Position numbers and translations under genes: made by a program
Shown here: piece after piece, positions 1 through 7,854 of the stretch
Layout of the letters: each line of letters begins with the position of its first letter
Numbering within the stretch: the stretch's first letter is position 1
Assembly: GCA_022511385.1 (NCBI GenBank)
Contig: JAFLRN010000015.1
Coordinates: 1 to 52,030, forward strand
Direction of reading: 5' to 3'
Source: Acetatifactor sp.
GTDB taxonomy: Bacteria; Bacillota; Clostridia; Lachnospirales; Lachnospiraceae
DNA length: 52,030 nt
The notes under the pieces: model-generated
What the model was told of the DNA's origin: nothing
The model's database searches: none
Seen by the model: only the letters and a program-made list of their open reading frames with translations

Positions 1-718
1 TTATTCGCTTATTAAAATACCGAACCGATTCATCATGATCCATGAATTTATTGCTCGTAAGATATTCCTCTATATCATCAAGCATAAATGCACAATTTTG
101 AAAAGCTTTATCAGCAAAACCGTTTGCATAATGAACACTTTTCATTCTTTGCTTTATTTTTGTGTGGGGATATTGACTTTTTAATCCTTGTAAAATCACT
201 AAAACAACATTTTCAAAATCGTATTTCCCAAGTATCTCAAGGTCTTCAAATTCCTCTATCCCCAAATTGTTTAAGCGCTCCGCTAATTCCAACGCTTTCT
301 CTTTAAGCTCAGCCTCATTTCTTTCGCTTTCACGATTCTCCTCCTCGTCCTTGATTGCCTCCTCGCACTCCTCAATAAATTTTAACGCATCGGTAAAGTC
401 CGGTTTAAGTTCCGCAGCCCTACGAAAATAAGGGAGCGCCTCTTCAATTCTGCACAAAAAAACGAGCGCAAAGCCGAGACGGTAGTTCCAGAGAGGATCA
501 TTCTTTCCTTCCTCCTGCACGGATTCAAGAAGTGACACCGCCTTTTCCAAGCAGTCGTCGGATAACATATTTTTATTGATATACGCCCGTGCCAAAAGAC
601 AGGTCAGCTCATAGCCCCATTCATTGCGGGGGAGAAATTCTATGGCATTGATAATCCTTTTGTGTTCATTTTTCTCATGCCACTCGTTGATTTTACTGAG
701 CAATTCTTCTCGGTTCAT
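1..718 (-). CDS. TPR-containing protein, C-terminus beyond window
   Basis: The reading frame is open from an ATG at 718 to the window edge, so the last residues and the stop lie outside (about 239 codons visible). The first 120 residues are clearly paralogous to those of the upstream neighbour: both begin MNREELL and share a GLLARAY/CLLARAY-type helix and an AL.FRR....P.....A TPR-like helix pair. The rest is a Glu/Lys-rich helical region, then a part that resembles nothing I recognise. The start overlaps the neighbour's stop by four bases (ATGA), which suggests translational coupling and a tandem duplication. Seen: the paralogy and overlap. Inferred: a protein-protein interaction role. No enzymatic motif is visible. 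Confidence 0.75.
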   Translation of the reverse strand, partial: MNREELLSKINEWHEKNEHKRIINAIEFLPRNEWGYELTCLLARAYINKNMLSDDCLEKAVSLLESVQEEGKNDPLWNYRLGFALVFLCRIEEALPYFRRAAELKPDFTDALKFIEECEEAIKDEEENRESERNEAELKEKALELAERLNNLGIEEFEDLEILGKYDFENVVLVILQGLKSQYPHTKIKQRMKSVHYANGFADKAFQNCAFMLDDIEEYLTSNKFMDHDESVRYFNKRI

Positions 719-1692
719 GCGATCCTCTCCACCACGCATTTTTGACACAAGGGATATTCGGCAATAAAGTCCTGAATCGCTGCCGACATTTTCTCATAGC
801 TCCCGCCGTAGAAGTATAGCGCAGTATTCTCAGAGCCTTCCCACCAGCTATACAGGCGTCCTATCCCATCCATTCGGGATTCCAGCTGCTCAATGGCGTA
901 GTTGATGTCACAGCTTTTGTAAACCTCTTCCGGCAAATCAGTTCCGTTCAGATAAAGGGCCATGCCCTCCAAACGTCCTACCGGGCGTTCAATAGTCTCA
1001 TCGTCCGCCCTGGTCCACAGCAGCTTTGACCCTTTGGGTACACCCAGCGCATCTATGATAGACTCCAGCTCCGCAATGGTCTCTTCGCTGTCGTCGTTCA
1101 GATCAAGTTGAATGTCACAGGACTTGACCTCTCCGGAGGGAGACATTAGCGTACCTCCACCGTCCACAAAGCCTATATCGGATTTGTCCAGCAGTTCGTC
1201 CAAAGCATCCTCCAAATCACCGCGGTGCATGGGTTGAAGCCGTGCATTCAAATTCAAGGTGATATAGAAAGAGGATTCATCACTGTCCGACGACCCTTTC
1301 ATGTCAAGCTTATTCTCGCACAACACAATAAACTGCACAGCTTTCTGATCCTCCGGGTCAAGTTCACGGACACGGCGGAAACAGGTCAGAGCCTCCGCAG
1401 TTCTATCCAGATAATAAAGCGCATAGCCCATACGGAAATGCCAACGGTCATCCTCCTGTCCTTCTTCCCGCACGGATTCAAGCAGGGCAACCGCCTTTTC
1501 CAGCATCTCGTGCTGCTCCTTGGTGGTCTTTCTGCCAAACATCGCCAGATTGTTATAGGCACGGGCGAGAAGACCGATAAGCTCATAGTCCCATTCTTCC
1601 TGCGACAGCGCTTCAATAGCGTTGATAATCTCTTGGTGATGTTTCTCTGCATCCCATATATTGATTTGTTGCAGTAATTCTTCTCTGTTCAT
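715..1692 (-). CDS. TPR protein with unknown C-terminal domain
   Basis: 325 residues. Residues 1-125 form two to three TPR-like helix pairs; the segments MGYALYYLDRTAEALTCFRR and LDPEDQKAVQ are typical of solvent-exposed repeats. Residues 135-325 form an alpha/beta region with alternating acidic stretches, GVPKGSKLLW and a Cys-rich end (CQKCVVERIA). I do not recognise that domain. It reads like the small alpha/beta folds found in bacterial immunity-type proteins, but this is inference. The gene lies between a DUF4261 gene (gap 27 bp) and its own paralogue (4-bp overlap), so it is probably part of one minus-strand transcript. No signal peptide or membrane segment. Confidence 0.75.
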   Translation of the reverse strand: MNREELLQQINIWDAEKHHQEIINAIEALSQEEWDYELIGLLARAYNNLAMFGRKTTKEQHEMLEKAVALLESVREEGQEDDRWHFRMGYALYYLDRTAEALTCFRRVRELDPEDQKAVQFIVLCENKLDMKGSSDSDESSFYITLNLNARLQPMHRGDLEDALDELLDKSDIGFVDGGGTLMSPSGEVKSCDIQLDLNDDSEETIAELESIIDALGVPKGSKLLWTRADDETIERPVGRLEGMALYLNGTDLPEEVYKSCDINYAIEQLESRMDGIGRLYSWWEGSENTALYFYGGSYEKMSAAIQDFIAEYPLCQKCVVERIA

Positions 1693-1719
1693 GCTGTTAT
1701 CCGACCTTTCAAAGCGGTC

Positions 1720-2817
1720 TCAATATTCGATCTTCAAGCTATCGCCTTCCACCGCAAAGCCTTGGCTCTTGGTGATCGGCAGTTGTTGATTCCCAGTAAA
1801 GCCAATAGTTTCGCCGTCCTGCAAAATTACATCTTCGGTTATGACATAGTTTGCGATGCTGGACAAAAAATCGAGAAGCTCCATAGGCTCTACGCTGCTG
1901 TTCAATACCTCCATCTCGTCATAGCCAAAATTCCGCATCCCTGCGGTATAGCCGCAGAGACCTTTTTCGTTGTTGTGAAGTCCAACCCAGACAAGATTGG
2001 TAATCGGAAACGCATCCTCGTTAAGAGCTTGGGCAAACGCCAGATAATATGTAGGTTCCAAAACTACATCGCCTGTATAGATGCCCAGCACGCCCTCCTG
2101 CTTGCAGGCAGAAACCACGGCTTTTACCAGCATCACTCCGCTCTCCATTGGAGGAAGTTCTCTGCCAAGCTGAGCAATCAAAATGTGTGCCTTGTGTTGT
2201 TTTACCTTCTCCTTTCCATCCGGCCACATAAAGTTCATGGCGGCCGCGTTTTCCGCTTCGCCGTCCGGGATCGGACCGGGCATCAGCGAGATAGCAAGCA
2301 TCGCTCCCTGATAGGTAATAATAAAGGTGTCATCGCGCTCGTCCTCCTCGTCCTCCGTATCGTCCTCCGAGGATTCGTCCTCAATGCCCCATGTCTCTTT
2401 CAGATCCCGCAGGAGCGCCTCCTTGTCCCATTTGGCTTCGGAGAGCAGCACATAGTTGATGAAGGTGCCGGCGTTTTCCTTGCGTTCCTCTGCCGTTTTT
2501 GCCAGATTCATTATATACTCACGCACATACTCCACCAAAGCGATCGCGTCTTCCTCGGCGGTTTCCTCGTGGTATTCTTCCATCTCGCTGAATACATGAC
2601 CGCAGTTTTCCAGCTCGTCATCCTCATAGCCGCCGCAGACACCCAGCAGCCATTTGCCGAGCGCGGATTTTTTGTATTTGAAAATATAGTAGTGCATCTC
2701 GTGAAGATCAAATTCTCCGGCACATTCGATCTTGGCAGGTGCTTTTCCCAATTCTGCCGGATGTGCAAGCCACTCGATCATGGCTTGAGTTGCTGCGTTC
2801 AGTTGTTCTTTGTTCAT
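1720..2817 (-). CDS. DUF4261 domain protein
   Basis: 365 residues from the ATG at 2817, which is preceded by AGAAAGGATAATCACC; a further in-frame ATG eight codons upstream has a poorer ribosome binding site. The N-terminal half (about 1-160) is an unrecognised helical domain followed by an acidic linker (EDESSEDDTEDEEDERDD). Residues about 165-365 match DUF4261 as I know it: an AAMNFMWPDG segment, HILIAQLG, an AVVSACKQ helix and a C-terminal QDGETIGFTGNQ turn. DUF4261 has no established function; it is often found beside SUFU-like proteins in polymorphic-toxin or immunity neighbourhoods. Here it sits directly between a suppressor-of-fused gene (gap of 55 bp) and the TPR genes. Confidence 0.75.
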   Translation of the reverse strand: MNKEQLNAATQAMIEWLAHPAELGKAPAKIECAGEFDLHEMHYYIFKYKKSALGKWLLGVCGGYEDDELENCGHVFSEMEEYHEETAEEDAIALVEYVREYIMNLAKTAEERKENAGTFINYVLLSEAKWDKEALLRDLKETWGIEDESSEDDTEDEEDERDDTFIITYQGAMLAISLMPGPIPDGEAENAAAMNFMWPDGKEKVKQHKAHILIAQLGRELPPMESGVMLVKAVVSACKQEGVLGIYTGDVVLEPTYYLAFAQALNEDAFPITNLVWVGLHNNEKGLCGYTAGMRNFGYDEMEVLNSSVEPMELLDFLSSIANYVITEDVILQDGETIGFTGNQQLPITKSQGFAVEGDSLKIEY

Positions 2818-2872
2818 GGTGATTATCCTTTCTGTTTCCATTGTATTCGTTACTGATTAGCTACCGTATTGG

Positions 2873-3577
2873 CTAAAGCACACTCTCTCGTGTATAGTCA
2901 GTCAGATCGCTGCCAATCTTTTCTGCGACCTCCTTAACAGTAATCTTTTTTTCATAGAGCGCTTTCAGTTCTGCATCGGTGGCGCCGATGAGCTTGACGA
3001 ACTGCACCTTACCGTTGGGCGTAACGATTTCCCCGGCTTCATCCCAAGCAGTGATAAAGCCAGTGAGTTTGGACTGCTGGCGATTATCCATTCCCTTGGT
3101 CTGTCCGGTGTAGATGTACTCATTCGGCTGAAAGATCTCTCCCTTTTGGAATGTCAGCCGGGCAAGAGACTGAAAAATGCCGCAGATGGTTTCAAGTTCC
3201 GCCCGCTCGTCAACAAGCCCCTCTTTCTTTAGCTTTAGAGTAAACTCAAAACCGTAGCCGCTCCACTCCGGATCCTCACTCTCTTTTTCATAAAGTTCAC
3301 TGAGTCCGTAGGAAACAAAATGCCAATAGTCCCCACCGTCATAGACGCTGATACCACGGAGCGGATCGTTGCCGCCCAACTGCCAGGAGATCAGCGTAGC
3401 GAAGTGAAGCGGATTGTCCTGCCCCGGGTACAGTTTGTCAAATGCCTCCGTAATGGCGTCCCAACCTCGAGCGTCGAGCTCCTGTTCTGCATTCTCATCT
3501 GATCTCTCATCGGGCTTTATGTCCGGTACTGGTGCATCTTTAGATTTTTTGCTGTTAAATTTATCAAACAAGTTCAT
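2873..3577 (-). CDS. suppressor of fused (SUFU) domain protein
   Basis: 234 residues, ATG at 3577 preceded by AAAGGGGATAAATTAT. After a short charged N-terminus, residues 38-185 carry the SUFU signature: WDAITEAFDKLYPGQDNP, ISWQLGGNDPLRGISVY, WHFVSYGLSELY and GYGFEFTLKLK. The tail (LIGATDAELKALYEKKITV) is common in bacterial members. Bacterial SUFU proteins are thought to be immunity or chaperone-like proteins of toxin systems, which is established only by genomic context. No toxin gene is visible in this window. It is probably co-transcribed with the DUF4261 and TPR genes downstream. Confidence 0.85.
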   Translation of the reverse strand: MNLFDKFNSKKSKDAPVPDIKPDERSDENAEQELDARGWDAITEAFDKLYPGQDNPLHFATLISWQLGGNDPLRGISVYDGGDYWHFVSYGLSELYEKESEDPEWSGYGFEFTLKLKKEGLVDERAELETICGIFQSLARLTFQKGEIFQPNEYIYTGQTKGMDNRQQSKLTGFITAWDEAGEIVTPNGKVQFVKLIGATDAELKALYEKKITVKEVAEKIGSDLTDYTRESVL

Positions 3578-3758
3578 ATAATTTATCCCCTTTCAAACAA
3601 TTTCTGCATTGCCAAAGTATAATCCAGCATGGTCCCTGCAGAATTATTTCCTTTGCAATCTGACGGCGGTCTGCGCTATCCTTCAACTGCTTGTCAGTTT
3701 CCCTGTCCAAATGACATTCTTGACCCACATCTGCTCCCTTCCGCCTCTGAAACGCTCC

Positions 3759-4268
3759 TCAGTTGTCTATCCAGTATCTCTGCTCCACAATTCCGTCCTC
3801 CTCTATCTCATTTTCCAGAATCCCACCGTTGTTGATGATGCTTTTCGCAGATGCAATGTTCTCTTTGTCGCACACCATCAACACCCTCTCAATGCCAAGC
3901 TTCCGGCATTCAGCCAATGCCAGGCCGATCATAGCAGTGGCATAGCCTTTTCTGCGCTCGGAGGGCCTTATGCCATCACCGATATGCCCACCGTTTTTCA
4001 GCAATTCTTCGTTGAGGCGGTGTCTGATATTCACCGCTCCCACAAAAATATTCCTCTCTTCGTCCAGACAAAAGAAGGTGGAATCAGGAACGATGTTCCC
4101 ATTATCTTCTTTGTTGTCCAAAGAATCTACGTAAGCCTCCCAATCATGATAGTCGCGCTTTCTGATAGCGTAGGGTACTATCTTTTCCCCATCCGCGTAC
4201 CACTCGTCCATCATATCAAAGAGCTGTTCCTTGTATTTTTCGTCCAACTTAACCAATCTTAACTTCAT
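3759..4268 (-). CDS. GNAT family N-acetyltransferase
   Basis: 169 residues, ATG at 4268 with GGAGG eight bases upstream. The acetyl-CoA binding motif A is visible as IRPSERRKGYATAMIGLAL (R-x-x-x-x-G pattern around residue 110), preceded by the beta strand IFVGAVNIRH and followed by VLMVCDKENIASAKSIINNGG. This is a stand-alone GNAT of the small-molecule or antibiotic acetyltransferase type; the substrate cannot be inferred. It lies 181 bp upstream of the SUFU gene. That 181-bp gap holds no recognisable gene or terminator, so the two may be co-transcribed. Confidence 0.88.
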   Translation of the reverse strand: MKLRLVKLDEKYKEQLFDMMDEWYADGEKIVPYAIRKRDYHDWEAYVDSLDNKEDNGNIVPDSTFFCLDEERNIFVGAVNIRHRLNEELLKNGGHIGDGIRPSERRKGYATAMIGLALAECRKLGIERVLMVCDKENIASAKSIINNGGILENEIEEDGIVEQRYWIDN

Positions 4269-4331
4269 CAGCTTTCCTCCACATACCGCTCCACTCTCAG
4301 CCTTAGCGGATACTTATCGCGTCAAGGGATT

Positions 4332-4796
4332 TCAGGCCATATACAACGAATATGGTGCGTGTTTTGTATTCCCCACATAATCTTCATGATGAAAACCTGT
4401 TTTACCTGAAACAGCACATTGAATACACTTCTTTGTCAGCTCAGGGACATCCTCCCTGAGCAGTGCCTCCTCCACATCGATCCACAACACTTCACTGTTC
4501 TCGTCGTGGTCTGAAGTGGCTTCTCCGGAAATATATTCCGCCCGGAATACCACATACCAGTCGTGCATATTGAACCTGATCCCTATGATATCTTGGGGCT
4601 CCACTTCCACCTTTGTCTCTTCCATATACTCACGCTTTAACGCCGTTTGGGGTGTTTCGCCAAAATCCACGTATCCTCCTGGGATGATCAGCTTACCGAT
4701 TCCGTTTCCATATGTATGGCGGGCAAGCAGCACCTTATTGTCCTTGATAACAACGCCAGTAACACTCTGGCTCCAATTTGTATTTTCACCGCTCAT
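4332..4796 (-). CDS. NUDIX hydrolase
   Basis: 154 residues starting at the ATG at 4796, which has GGAGG eight bases upstream; an in-frame TTG five codons earlier overlaps that ribosome binding site and is not used. The Nudix box is complete: GGYVDFGETPQTALKREYMEET fits Gx5Ex7REUxEExGU apart from Lys-Val in place of the final Gly-U. The family hydrolyses nucleoside diphosphates linked to another moiety, using Mg2+ bound by the REYMEE glutamates. The substrate is unknown. It lies next to a GNAT gene, with 63 bp between them. Confidence 0.88.
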   Translation of the reverse strand: MSGENTNWSQSVTGVVIKDNKVLLARHTYGNGIGKLIIPGGYVDFGETPQTALKREYMEETKVEVEPQDIIGIRFNMHDWYVVFRAEYISGEATSDHDENSEVLWIDVEEALLREDVPELTKKCIQCAVSGKTGFHHEDYVGNTKHAPYSLYMA

Positions 4797-5034
4797 AATA
4801 TCTGCCTCCAATGATCCTTATGGAATTTTTTAAGTTATACTGCATAGATCACAGTAAATAAATTATAACATAGACCTTTCTAAACCTGCAATGCGGCAAA
4901 ACATACGGATTAAAAATCGAAAGTATTACTGCATGATTTGCATTATTATTTGACGATATATTTTGAAATATATATTGTTTTTTTCTTTAAACTGCATAAA
5001 AGAGCATTACAAACAAATGTCGGAGGTATTATGC

Positions 5035-5358
5035 ATGGAGTTAACAGCAAATTTTTTATCGCGACTAATCCCCATTACTCAATTTAATAGAGGCCAGGCA
5101 TCAAGAATATTTGATCGTTTACATTCCGAACCAGAACTTATTGTCTTAAAAAATAATCAACCTTCTGCTGTTATCCTATCACCCAATGAATATATAAGAT
5201 TGGCAGAAATCGAGGAAAACTATCTATTACTTCTTGAAGCAACCAAGCGTATTGCTGCGAACGAGGGTAAAACTACTATTCCTGATACAGATGTAATGGA
5301 ATATTTTGGAATTACTGATGCTGACCTTGAGGAAGTGGAGGAACCTGAAATAGAATGA
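5035..5358 (+). CDS. Phd/YefM-family antitoxin
   Basis: 107 residues from the ATG at 5035, preceded by CGGAGG with eight-base spacing; an upstream in-frame ATG at 4963 has no such site. The N-terminal fold is of Phd/YefM type: ITQFNRGQASRIFDRL, then LIVLKNNQPSAVILSPNEYIRL, a typical DNA-binding and dimerisation module. The tail (residues 60-107) is acidic, as expected for the part that wraps a basic toxin. It is the only intact plus-strand gene in the first 25 kb. The following toxin frame overlaps by four bases (ATGA) but is broken, so the antitoxin is now an orphan. Such antitoxins usually repress their own promoter; no operator could be picked out in the AT-rich upstream DNA. Confidence 0.85.
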   Translation: MELTANFLSRLIPITQFNRGQASRIFDRLHSEPELIVLKNNQPSAVILSPNEYIRLAEIEENYLLLLEATKRIAANEGKTTIPDTDVMEYFGITDADLEEVEEPEIE

Positions 5359-5601
5359 CTTGGAATCAAGAGCATTAAAAAAGTCCAAAAGAATCCTGTT
5401 TCCAAGGAAGTAGGTGGGTACGGTACACCGCTTGGAAATAAAGAAGGAAATAATCTGACCGGACTTTTTAAAATTAAATTTCTAAAATATGGCGTTCGAG
5501 TCGTCTATAAACTCGAACGTCAGGATAATATTATGAAAATTATCGTCATTTCAGTCAGAGCCGAAAATAAAGTCTACGATGAGGCAGGAAACATACGCTA
5601 A
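5355..5601 (+). pseudogene. RelE/ParE-family toxin remnant
   Basis: From the ATG at 5355 only MTWNQEH is read before a stop at 5376. In the next frame, from 5371, 76 codons read IKKVQKNPVSKE, YGTPLGNKEGNNLTGLFKIK and GVRVVYKLERQDNIMKIIVISVR, the core and C-terminal strands of a RelE/ParE-type ribonuclease toxin. Compared with the usual length of about 95-105 residues, some 20-25 residues of the N-terminal helical hairpin are missing and the frame is shifted. The lesion is therefore an out-of-frame internal deletion near the start. Seen: both frames and the junction. Inferred: loss of toxin activity. Confidence 0.8.
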
Positions 5602-5629
5602 AACACGATCTGTGATTAAATAAATCTTT

Positions 5630-5712
5630 GCTCTTTTTCTATTTTGGAAAAGATTAAAAATGGATGACTGGATTCGGCTGCTGAATGTAAAGACAAGAGA
5701 GGATCTGAATAT
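5630..5712 (+). pseudogene. possible C-terminal scrap of an Rpn/PDDEXK transposase-like nuclease
   Basis: The plus frame reads FWKRLKMDDWIRLLNVKT followed by REDLNMI, then runs into antisense of the next gene. This pattern (W, then a short helix, then KTxEELxMI) resembles the segment after the catalytic domain in the PD-(D/E)XK nuclease-like transposase families that are common in Firmicutes. Only about 25 residues are present, so the identification is weak. It could be chance. Confidence 0.25.
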
Positions 5713-5715
5713 GAT

Positions 5716-6855
5716 CTACTCCGCCTTCAACGTATATGTATTTGCCCAGTGTCCCAAAATTTCCACCGACGAAAACCCGGCCTCCTGCAATGCCTGAATT
5801 TCATGCTCCACGGTCAGGGGCGTATCATAGTGATAAAACGCATCATCAGAAATGCCTTGCTGTGACTTGATCCTGCCAAGTTCCTTCCTGTAGAAGATTT
5901 CTTCCTCCTCCGACGCAGCAAAATAATCTGTCAGTATAAAGCAGCCATCTGCCTTCAATGCCTGATGTATCTTGCGATAAAGTGGCACTTTTTCCTCTTT
6001 TGTAAAGTGATGCAGAGATTCCACAGACACCGCCGCATCGTAACAGTTCTCATCAAACGGCACCTCAAAATAGGACTCCTGTATCAATGTAATTGCCTTA
6101 TCTTTATACTTTTCCCGAAGAGCCGCCAGCATTCCGGCGGCAAGATCAATTCCTGTCACATTTGCGGATGGATTCAGCTTGAAATAATAATCCAATTCCA
6201 GGCCCGTTCCACAGCCCAAATCCAGAATCCTTACATCCGGCCCTACAGGCAGACAGCTTGCCGTAAATGGATAAAATTTCTGAGCGGCCTCAATACAGTT
6301 CAGCTGATGTTCCTCATATCCTTCCAGACGGTTATCAAAAAACTCATCCATCCTTTCCAGCTTGGTGACTACCATATTGCATCTGCTCCATAATTCATCC
6401 TTATACGGAAATACATTCTTTTCAACATGTCTCTCCACAAAACCGGCCTTTTCATAACAGCGCTTCGCGGCAGTATTTTCCGCAAATACATTTAATTGGA
6501 CGGATTCCACCCCTGTGATCAGAAAGGCGTACTGCAAAGCCAGCTGAAGCATTTCTTTCCCACGTCCTTTGCCCCTTAAGCTACTGTCCACGATAACAAA
6601 CTTGAGGAATCCCGAATTGTCATCCGTATTGACAGAATAGCAGAAAAACCCTATTACTTCTCCGTTATCCTCCGTTGCTACATAGGCACTGTCCGTCCAA
6701 TCCATTGCACTTTTCTCCAGAACGCTGCGAAGGTTTTCCCTGGTCAAAGGATATGGGATAAGATTTGCACACCACAGAGCATGTGCCTTCTCATCAGCAA
6801 TCCATCCCGCTAAAAGTTCATAATCTTTACTTTCAATATATGGTCTGATTCTCAT
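5716..6855 (-). CDS. GNAT acetyltransferase-SAM methyltransferase fusion
   Basis: 379 residues from the ATG at 6855 (GAGG upstream); an ATG six codons earlier lacks a ribosome binding site. Residues 1-165 are a GNAT domain: VIVDSSLRGKGRGKEML is the acetyl-CoA loop and NTAAKRCYEKAGFV the C-terminal motif. Residues 170-379 are a class I methyltransferase: VRILDLGCGTGLELDYY is the SAM-binding glycine loop, VTGIDLAAGML supplies the acidic residue of motif II, and DAAVSVESLHHFTKEE is motif IV, with an LKADGCFILTDYF strand. The frame is uninterrupted, so this is a real fusion rather than two genes. A two-step modification of one substrate is inferred; the substrate is unknown. Confidence 0.85.
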   Translation of the reverse strand: MRIRPYIESKDYELLAGWIADEKAHALWCANLIPYPLTRENLRSVLEKSAMDWTDSAYVATEDNGEVIGFFCYSVNTDDNSGFLKFVIVDSSLRGKGRGKEMLQLALQYAFLITGVESVQLNVFAENTAAKRCYEKAGFVERHVEKNVFPYKDELWSRCNMVVTKLERMDEFFDNRLEGYEEHQLNCIEAAQKFYPFTASCLPVGPDVRILDLGCGTGLELDYYFKLNPSANVTGIDLAAGMLAALREKYKDKAITLIQESYFEVPFDENCYDAAVSVESLHHFTKEEKVPLYRKIHQALKADGCFILTDYFAASEEEEIFYRKELGRIKSQQGISDDAFYHYDTPLTVEHEIQALQEAGFSSVEILGHWANTYTLKAE

Positions 6856-7075
6856 ATGCCAGTTCCTCAACATCTCATGTTTTACATCATAATACTAGTA
6901 GATCGTATATTAATCAGCCAGACCAATTTTGCGCTTGAAATACTAGAAAACATAATATTTGTACAGTCTAGCTATTTTGTGAATGTTCTACCAGTGTACT
7001 GTATCATTCATTTTCAGTAAAACTACATAAAATGAATTTTGCGCGCATTCGAATTCCCTACACGAATTTCAAACT

Positions 7076-7624
7076 TCACAGCACAATCCAGTACCTCCTT
7101 ATATACTCCCCGTCCACGCAAACCTCTTTTTCAAACACTCCGCCGCCTGCCAAAATTGTTTTCTCGCTGGCAATGTTCTCCCGGCTGCAGGTGATCATGA
7201 CCTTGTCCATCTTTCTTTCCCTGCAATTTTGCAGATTCAGCCTCAGCATCTCCTTGGCATATCCCTTTCCCCGTTCCGAGGGCCGCACGGAATACCCCAT
7301 GTGTCCGCCCCAGACACCCAGGATGGGATGATCAATATGATGCCTCAGGTCTATGATCCCTACCACACGATTATCGGAGAGGTGGACCGCGATATAGGCA
7401 TTAGATGGCACACTTTCCCCGGGACGGCTCTCCTGTTTCTCCCTCTCATCCAGGATATGCAGCCATTCCTCGGTGGTCTCACACCCCTCCAGGCCGCTGC
7501 ATCCCGCAAAACCGTCCGCGTCGTTTGCAGCCTGAAGTTCTCTGCGAAAATCCATAATTTCCTGAGCATATTCCATACTCGGCTTGATCAGTTTGATCTC
7601 TTCAATAATACTTAGCCCTCCCAC
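7076..7624 (-). CDS. GNAT family N-acetyltransferase
   Basis: 182 residues from a GTG at 7624, preceded by AGAGGA with eight-base spacing. The acetyl-CoA site is MGYSVRPSERGKGYAKEMLR, and CSRENIASEKTILAGGGVFEK follows, very like the GNAT at 3759-4268, so the two are related paralogues. The motif IDLRHHIDHPILGVWGGHMGY is typical of a predicted-acetyltransferase family seen in Firmicutes. The start lies at the edge of a 17-bp degenerate tandem repeat, and the start region itself looks like one repeat unit. Confidence 0.87.
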   Translation of the reverse strand: MGGLSIIEEIKLIKPSMEYAQEIMDFRRELQAANDADGFAGCSGLEGCETTEEWLHILDEREKQESRPGESVPSNAYIAVHLSDNRVVGIIDLRHHIDHPILGVWGGHMGYSVRPSERGKGYAKEMLRLNLQNCRERKMDKVMITCSRENIASEKTILAGGGVFEKEVCVDGEYIRRYWIVL

Positions 7625-7721
7625 ATGTTTAGTCCTCTCATATGATTAATCTTTGCATATGCTTTATCTTGCATATGTTTATTCTTTGCACGTGTTTAAT
7701 CTTTACATGTGCATGTCCTTA
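7624..7721 (+). repeat. degenerate 17-bp tandem repeat at the GNAT start
   Basis: Five to six units of 15-17 bp follow one another, consensus CATATGTTTAATCTTTG on the plus strand, with starts at 7624, 7639, 7656, 7672, 7689 and 7706. Each unit begins with CATATG, CACGTG or CATGTG. The first unit contains the start codon and ribosome binding site of the minus-strand GNAT gene, so the array is stacked in its 5' leader. Confidence 0.75.
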
Positions 7722-7760
7722 CCTCAATTCATAGACTATTTCCCGATATCCTGGGCAGCA

Positions 7761-7851
7761 GGCTTAGAACTGACGGCTTAATGAAGACTTAATGATGGCT
7801 TAATAGCAGCTTAGTAACAGCTTAATAGCAGTTTACTGACGGCTCGATATA
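7761..7851 (+). repeat. degenerate 11-bp tandem repeat
   Basis: Seven units of exactly 11 bp run from 7775 to 7851 (for example GGCTTAATGAA, GACTTAATGAT, GGCTTAATAGC, AGCTTAGTAAC), preceded by one 14-bp variant at 7761. The array fills the gap between the nitroreductase stop at 7855 and the 17-bp array. Its function is not known. Confidence 0.75.
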
Positions 7852-7854
7852 TAT

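Noticed and set aside
1762..2856. Long plus-strand open frame of 364 codons opposite the DUF4261 gene
   Set aside because: No ribosome binding site, no recognisable domain, and it mirrors a well-supported minus-strand gene with DUF4261 motifs.
3578..3758. 60-codon open frame between the GNAT and SUFU genes
   Set aside because: No start codon with a ribosome binding site and no recognisable similarity; treated as spacer.
7624..7851. CRISPR array
   Set aside because: Units are degenerate, 11-17 bp and contiguous without unique spacers; no cas genes are nearby.
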